Below the pieces are notes generated by a model. The model did no database searches and was not told where the DNA came from. It saw only the letters and a program-made list of their open reading frames with translations. Both the position numbers and the translations under genes were made by a program. This document shows positions 58,270 to 64,000 of a stretch of 64,000 bases of DNA, in pieces (the stretch's first letter is position 1; every line of letters starts with the position of its first letter). Origin of the DNA: Malania oleifera (Eukaryota > Streptophyta > Magnoliopsida > Santalales > Ximeniaceae); NCBI RefSeq assembly GCF_029873635.1, contig NC_080422.1, forward strand, positions 5,498,001 to 5,562,000. Direction: 5' to 3'.

Positions 58270-61200
58270 CATATCCTTACCCGTCTGGCACTAGTCCTCG
58301 CTGAACAGCTGCGGGTACTTCTGCCTTATTTTCGTTTCTAACTCCCAAGAAGCCTCCTCAGCTACATGATTTCGCTATAGTACCTTCACTAACGGTATAT
58401 CCTTAGTACGCAGTTCCTGTATTTTTCGATCCAAATTTTGAACTGGTACCTCCTCGTATGCCAGAGTATCCCCGATCTCCAACAATTCATAACTGATCAC
58501 ATGCGAGGGGTATGGAACGTACCTCCTCAACATGGACACGTGGAACACGTCGTGTATCCTAGCCAGTGCTGGGGGTAGTGCTATCCTGTACGCCACCAAA
58601 CTAATCCTCTCCAAGATCTCGAACGGTCTAATGTATCTAGGGCTCAGCTTGCCCTTCTTTCCATACCTCATCACTCCCTTCATCGAAGCAATCCTCAAGA
58701 ATATCATATCACCTACTTAGAATTCTAGCTCTCGTCGGCGAGCATCCGCATAACTCTTTTGCCGACTCTGGGCTGTCTTGATCCTTTCCCTGATAAGTTT
58801 GACCTTTGCAAAGGCCTGCTGAACAAGTTCTGGTCCCAAAATCTGCCACTCGCCTACTTCATCCCAACACAATGGAGATCTACACCGGCAACCATACAAA
58901 GCCTCATATGGTGCCATTCCAATGTTGGCCTGGTGACTGTTATTGTATGCAAACTCAACCAAAGGCAGATATCGGATCCAATTGCCCCCAAAATCTTACA
59001 CATATGCCCGTAGCATATCCTCAAGAATCTGAATGGTTCGTTCAGACTGTCCATACGTTTGAGGGTAAAATGCAGTACTAAAAGTGAGTTGAGAACCCAA
59101 CGCTCCCTACAAACTCTTCCAGAAACAGGAAGTGAACCGCGGATCCCGATCTGAAACGATGGACACGGCCATGCCATGTATTTTGACTATCTCCTGAACA
59201 TAGAGTTCTGCTAGCTTGTCCATGGAGTAACTAGTTCTAACCGGAATGAAATGGACAGTCTTCATCAATTTGTCAACCACTACCCATATGGCATTATGCC
59301 CATGCAATGCTGAAGGCAATCTCGATACAAAGTCCATCGAGATATGGTCCCACTTCTATGTAGGGATGTCCAGTGGTTGAAGTGGTCATGCTAGCCTCTG
59401 GTGTTTTGCCTTCACCTGCTGACATAAGCACTGTCCCACAAATGTAGCAATTTCTCTCTTCATGTTACTCCACTAAAATGTTTCACACAAGTCTCTATAC
59501 ATCTTCATGCTACCTGGGTGAACAGTATAGAGAGAACGGTGAGCTTCCCCTAGAATCGTCCTCTTTATCTATGCGTCATCTGGCACACACAATCAAGTGT
59601 GAAATCTGAGAACTCCATCCTCAGCAACATTAACGTCTGTGTGCTGCTCATCCTGTATCTTCTCTACAATCTCCATCAATTCTATATCTTTCAATTGAGC
59701 TGTTCTGATTCTTTCCCATAAAATCGGTTGAATCACCAGACTAGAAATGAGCACCTAATGATTCCCTTCTACCAATTCTACACCCAACCTCTCTAGGTCC
59801 ATCACAATATGATGAGAATCCATAACTGCTGAGGCTGACGTACCCCCAGATTTCCAGCTCAATGCATCGACTACCACATTCGCCTTTCTTAGGTGATAGC
59901 TAATGGTGCAGTCGTAATCCTTTATCAACTCGAGTCATCTGCACTGTCTCATATTCAACTCCTTTTGGGTGAAGAAATACTTGAGACTCTTATGGTCAGT
60001 AAAGATCCCGCACCTTACACCATAAAGGTAGTGTCGCCAGATCTTCAATGCAAACACAACTGCTGCCAACTCCAAGTCATGCGTAAGATAGTTCTTTTTG
60101 TATTCTTTCAACTGATGAGACGCATATGCAATGACTTTCCCCTGCTGCATTAGAACACAACCAAGTGCCTTCTGTGATGCGTCACTGTAAATTACAAATC
60201 CACCCTCACCTGATGGAAGGGTCAACATCAAGGTAGTGACTAGACGTTACTTTAACTCCTGGAAGCTCTGCTCACATTTGTCGGTCTAGCCAAACTTCAC
60301 ATTCTTCCTCGTGAGTCATGTAAAATACCCTGATAATCTAGAGAACCCCTCAACAAATAAGCGATAGTATCCGGCAAGACCTAGAAAACTTCTGACTTGT
60401 TGCGCGTTCTTCGACCTTGCCCAGTCAACTACAACCTCCACTTTGCTCGGATCCACTGAAACCCCTTCCTTGGATACCACAAGACCTAGAAATGCAACCT
60501 GCTCTAATTAGCATTCGTCAACCTGAATAGCATAACCAAGAACTCGTAGTGGCCATATCGAGTTCAAAAAACAGTTTTTGATACATCATCTGATCTAACC
60601 TTCACCTGATGATATCCAGATCGCAGATCAATTTTAGAGAAAATATGCGTACCCTGAAGCTGAACGAACAGGTCGTCAATTTGGGGTAATGGATACTTGT
60701 TTTTCATTATTACCTTATTAATTTCTCGGTAGTCATGCACATCCTTATCGACCCGTCCTTCTTCTTCACAAACAACACCGGTGCACCCCAGGGTGATACA
60801 CTCAGTCTGATAAATCCCCTGTCAAGAAGTTCCTGTAGTTGCTCCTTTAACTTCTTTAATTCAGCTAGAGCCATTCTATATGGGGCTTTGGAGATTGGTG
60901 TTGTACCTGGGATTAGATCAATTGCAAATTCCACCTCTCGATTAAGAGGCAACCCCGGTAAATCCTCTGAAAAAACCTCAGAGAACTCCCTTATCACTGG
61001 GATATCTTCCAACTTGAGTTCCTCCTTTGGCACTTCTTTCACCATTACAAGGTAACCCTAGCATCCCCCCAAAAGAAACCTCTTTGCCTGGATAGCCGAA
61101 AGGTTCCGTGGTGCCGAACGCACACACGACCCAACAAATACAAATTCTTGCTCCCCAGGAGGTCTAAATACCACCTCCTTCCTGCGACAATCAATGCTCG

Positions 61201-61500
61201 CGTAGCTAGATGCTAGCCAGTCCATACCCAGAATAATATCAAAACCATGCATATCAAAGACTATCAAATTAGGAAGCAGCACTCTCCCCTAAATCCCTAC
61301 TAGATAATCCTTAATCACCTTACTACATACTAACACTGACCCTGTCGGTGCTCCCACTACTAACTCTGTCTCTAACAGTTGAACCCCTAACCCACATAGT
61401 TTAACAAATCCCCGAGACATAAATGAGTGGGTTGCACCTAAATCAAATAATACAATGACACTATCTGACAGTATGTAAATAGGATATAACCCGACTTAGA
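58270..61500 (-). pseudogene. gypsy element 2 protease-pol remnant
   Basis: Minus order: a protease site reading DLGATHSF where DSGATHSF is expected (about 61460-61425), so the active-site Ser is replaced by Leu. Protease end ILGMDWLASSYAS follows (about 61240), then RT N-terminal [20 protein letters not shown] (about 60960) and KKKDGS (60760). After YGHYEF and a decayed LTNA (about 60550-60515) the sequence jumps to EQVAFLGLVVS (about 60508). About 75 codons with the FIDD loop are lost. RNase H has [16 protein letters not shown] (about 60195) and [11 protein letters not shown]. Integrase core is FVSRLPSALHG...SDRDPRF (59337-59120) and VEFAYNNSHQANIGMAPYEA (58960). The C-terminal region has KGKLSPRYIRPFEILERI and RIHDVFHVSMLRRYV (58707-58490). 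Scattered stops are present. Confidence 0.9.
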
Positions 61501-61903
61501 AATTTCATCCTTAACATAATTAATACAAATATGGAATAATGGAATTGATATAATATATAGGTCCTAATTTAATAATTCATATTCCAATTCTATCACAAAT
61601 CATTAAGGTAAAAATCTCCATCCTAACATTAACTTCACACATATACCTACTCATCCTAACGTTCCAACCTAAATTTCCTGAGTTCAAGTCCTCAACCTAG
61701 AAACGAAACCATCGATGGATTTACCATACTTTTCTGAAACTCACGACTGATTTAGAAAATCACAGAAGTTTGGCAATAGATTTCTGCCTCCAAACTTCCA
61801 AACCAAAACCCATCTTAACCTACCCAATCCTATCCCTATCTTATCTCAACCTATACTCTAGTAATTATCAATCCTCGAAGTCTGCAGAACCTAACAAACC
61901 TAG

Positions 61904-61915
61904 GCTCTGATACCA
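61904..61915 (-). other. gypsy element 2 primer-binding site
   Basis: Minus strand TGGTATCAGAGC, tRNA-Met type, two bases inside the 5' LTR end at 61918. Confidence 0.9.
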
Positions 61916-61917
61916 CC

Positions 61918-64000
61918 TGTAATGACCCCGACCCGCCACGTGGGCCCAGAGTGCTACTTTAGTGACGTCAATGTACCTGATACCTTATTCATCAAATATA
62001 AGACACACATACGCAGCGAAAATAAAATATAAAATCCTCAAATTACATTACCAAAGTTCTAACTATCTTTATACACAAAAGTATCCATTTTCATATAACT
62101 ACATCCCATAAAACTAAACAAAATTAAAATCTCTATCTACACACTACCTACATAAATTTACACCACTAGCTCGGCTCCTCTAGCCCGCTAGACTCGATCT
62201 CTAGGATTTCCTGAAAAGACAGTTTGTAAAGTAGGGTTGAGGCACAACTCAGTAAGGGAAAGATTAAGTTAATGTTAGTGTGTGGACAACATGCATTTAG
62301 TGTACAGAAAATAACCAGTTACTAAATAGATAAACACATTTATGAAAACATTCTTATTTTACACTCACACGCAATTGGCTTAGGATAGGGAAGAATATCC
62401 GCATATACAAGTAGCTTCCCTCTTCTCTAGTACCATTACTGCTACCAGGACACTCACCTTTCTCAGTAAGCCCTCGAAATTATCTTATTAATTAACCGTA
62501 TTCACATAAATTAACAGATATGCATATAAGACACTCCCTGTAACAAACACGCCATTTACATCCCCATGGCACGGGTTGTGCGGCCCGAAGGCTAAACTAA
62601 TGTCCTAGGGGATCCACCCAAACAGTAATCATTCATACTCTCCGCTAACATACTCCTCGGGTACACGCAGCTACAACTGTTGATCTGATTACCCTCACCC
62701 AAGGGTGCATTCTCCTCACATAGACAAATCGGATAAGGCCACCCTACACCTCTCAGCACACGTGCGGGCACACACGGCCACATAAAAAATCTCTAGCAAC
62801 GGTACCGTACTCACACTACACTGGTCCCCAGGGTTCCTAAAGCATATCATGTAATTTAAATAATAGAAAATATCATTTAAAACATTAATTCACATATATT
62901 TCCTGTTATTCCAAAATCCCGGCCCCCGACCAAAAATACAATCCGGCATATATCCATCAATTAAAACTCAGCCCTCGGCCGTTAAATAATAATTCTGGCC
63001 CTTGGCCAATCAAACAATACCCAGCCACTAGCCGTTAGTTCAAACCCCTGCATTTTATAAACAGTTCCAGTATTTTCACAAGCATTTTCAGTATTTTTCA
63101 TAACAATTCCAGTATTTCAAAATCTCAAATCCAGATATACAATAATCCATACAAATTAAATCATCTGCCACGAAATTTTCCACATTCTAATATATCTATA
63201 TAAATAAACAAGCTTTCCACCGTTCATTTTATTCAAAAATATCATACCGTATATCCTACGTTTGTAAAACCCATTTTCGAACGATTTGTTTTCAAAATAG
63301 TATTTAAATTCTCAAATGAATAAATAAATAAATATATTAATTTAATCGGTTCAAATTAAATAAAATTCCTGACTTAACTTAATCCCCTTATCTGATTCCT
63401 GCAAAAAGTCCGCTAACACCCTAACCTACGCCCCAGGTGTTCAAAAATCTCTAAACCTTGGAATTCAAATTTCACCACATTATTTGTTATAATTCCTAGA
63501 ACAACTTTCCCTAAAATTTCCCTAAGTTTTGAATACCCTAAATAGCCTAATAAAAGCCTAAATTATCAAACTTACCCCCGATTTAAGATTGGTACCCCGA
63601 AACTCCAATTCGAAAACTCGCTCCGGTTAGATTGTAAAGAATTTGCCCACGAGTCTCCTAACAATTTTCGTTCATTAATAGGGCTTATAATTTAAGAGAA
63701 ATTGAGGTAAGTTTGAGATTTGGCCTTACCCTAGGAGATATGCCTACGCCGCTCCTACGACATATCCGCTCCAATAGAAATGTCAATGGCGGCGAGCAGA
63801 GTCCAATGGTATTTTTGGATTTTTGATCGGTCAAATAACGGGGGACAAGGTAAAGGAGAGTGGGAGTGAGGAGACGAAGAGGGATGTTGAACAGAGAAAG
63901 AAAGAAAGAAGAAGAAGAAGAAGAAGAAATAATAAATAATAATAATAATCAGTTTCCTGATCCTTCCGGAAACTGATATATGTATATATATATATATATA
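61918..64000 (-). repeat. gypsy element 2, 5' LTR (partial)
   Basis: Plus-strand start TGTAATGACCCCGACCCG; 2083 bp lie in the window and about 100 bp more are expected. By eye the first 305 bases differ from the 3' LTR at about 12 sites. The order of internal repeats and microsatellites matches the 3' LTR. Confidence 0.9.

Larger units (their letters stand above)
55807..64000 (-). mobile_element. Ty3/gypsy retrotransposon 2 (Tekay-like), gag-less, runs off window
   Basis: Minus-strand element: 3' LTR 55807-57992, PPT, pol remnant, PBS at 61904-61915, 5' LTR from 61918 past the end. The internal region is only 3925 bp. Gag is absent, and the RT catalytic block is deleted. The flank on the left is AATGT (55802-55806); its partner is outside the window. 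Confidence 0.92.

Overview
The window is nuclear DNA of a flowering plant, most likely a woody eudicot. The evidence is two multi-exon plant genes with GT-AG introns, an AT-rich background, and very heavy loading with plant LTR retrotransposons (Ty1/copia, SIRE-like copia, Tekay-like Ty3/gypsy) and RTE and L1 LINE fragments. The species cannot be named from the sequence. There is no bacterial or organellar signature, no CRISPR array, and no rRNA or tRNA gene that I can support.

Layout. 1-1840 is AT-rich upstream DNA with one odd GC-rich patch. 1841-18828 (+) is a complete 19-exon long-chain acyl-CoA synthetase gene (LACS4-like, 659 aa) with large introns that hold LINE fragments and local tandem duplications. 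18829-19540 is its downstream flank. 19540-22766 holds two head-to-tail, 5'-truncated RTE LINE copies on the minus strand. 22767-44263 is one Ty1/copia element (minus strand) flanked by a 5-bp target duplication TCTAC. It has been opened by four later insertions: a SIRE-like solo LTR, a gypsy solo LTR that itself holds two further LTRs, another gypsy solo LTR, and a nearly complete 8.9-kb gypsy element. Removing the insertions and one target duplication each leaves 4871 bp, a normal copia length. 44264-44400 resumes the interrupted RTE element. 44400-46112 is intergenic. 46113-52422 (-) is a six-exon leucine-rich-repeat gene (595 aa). 52855-64000 is a second nest: copia remnant (-), then a SIRE-like LTR (+), then a gag-less gypsy element (-) that runs off the window.

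How it fits together. Only the two single-copy genes look functional. The first activates fatty acids to acyl-CoA for lipid and wax metabolism. The second is a conserved plant LRR protein of unknown role. Everything between and beside them is layered transposon debris, and target duplications let the insertion order be read: RTE, then copia, then gypsy/SIRE elements, then LTRs inside those. Two gypsy families have complementary defects. I found no convincing new biological system. The most interesting points are the fully dissectible nest, the GTCGAC-centred palindromes repeated in several unrelated LTRs, a copia LTR promoter lying head-on behind the LRR gene, and a deleted gypsy element whose LTRs are still similar.
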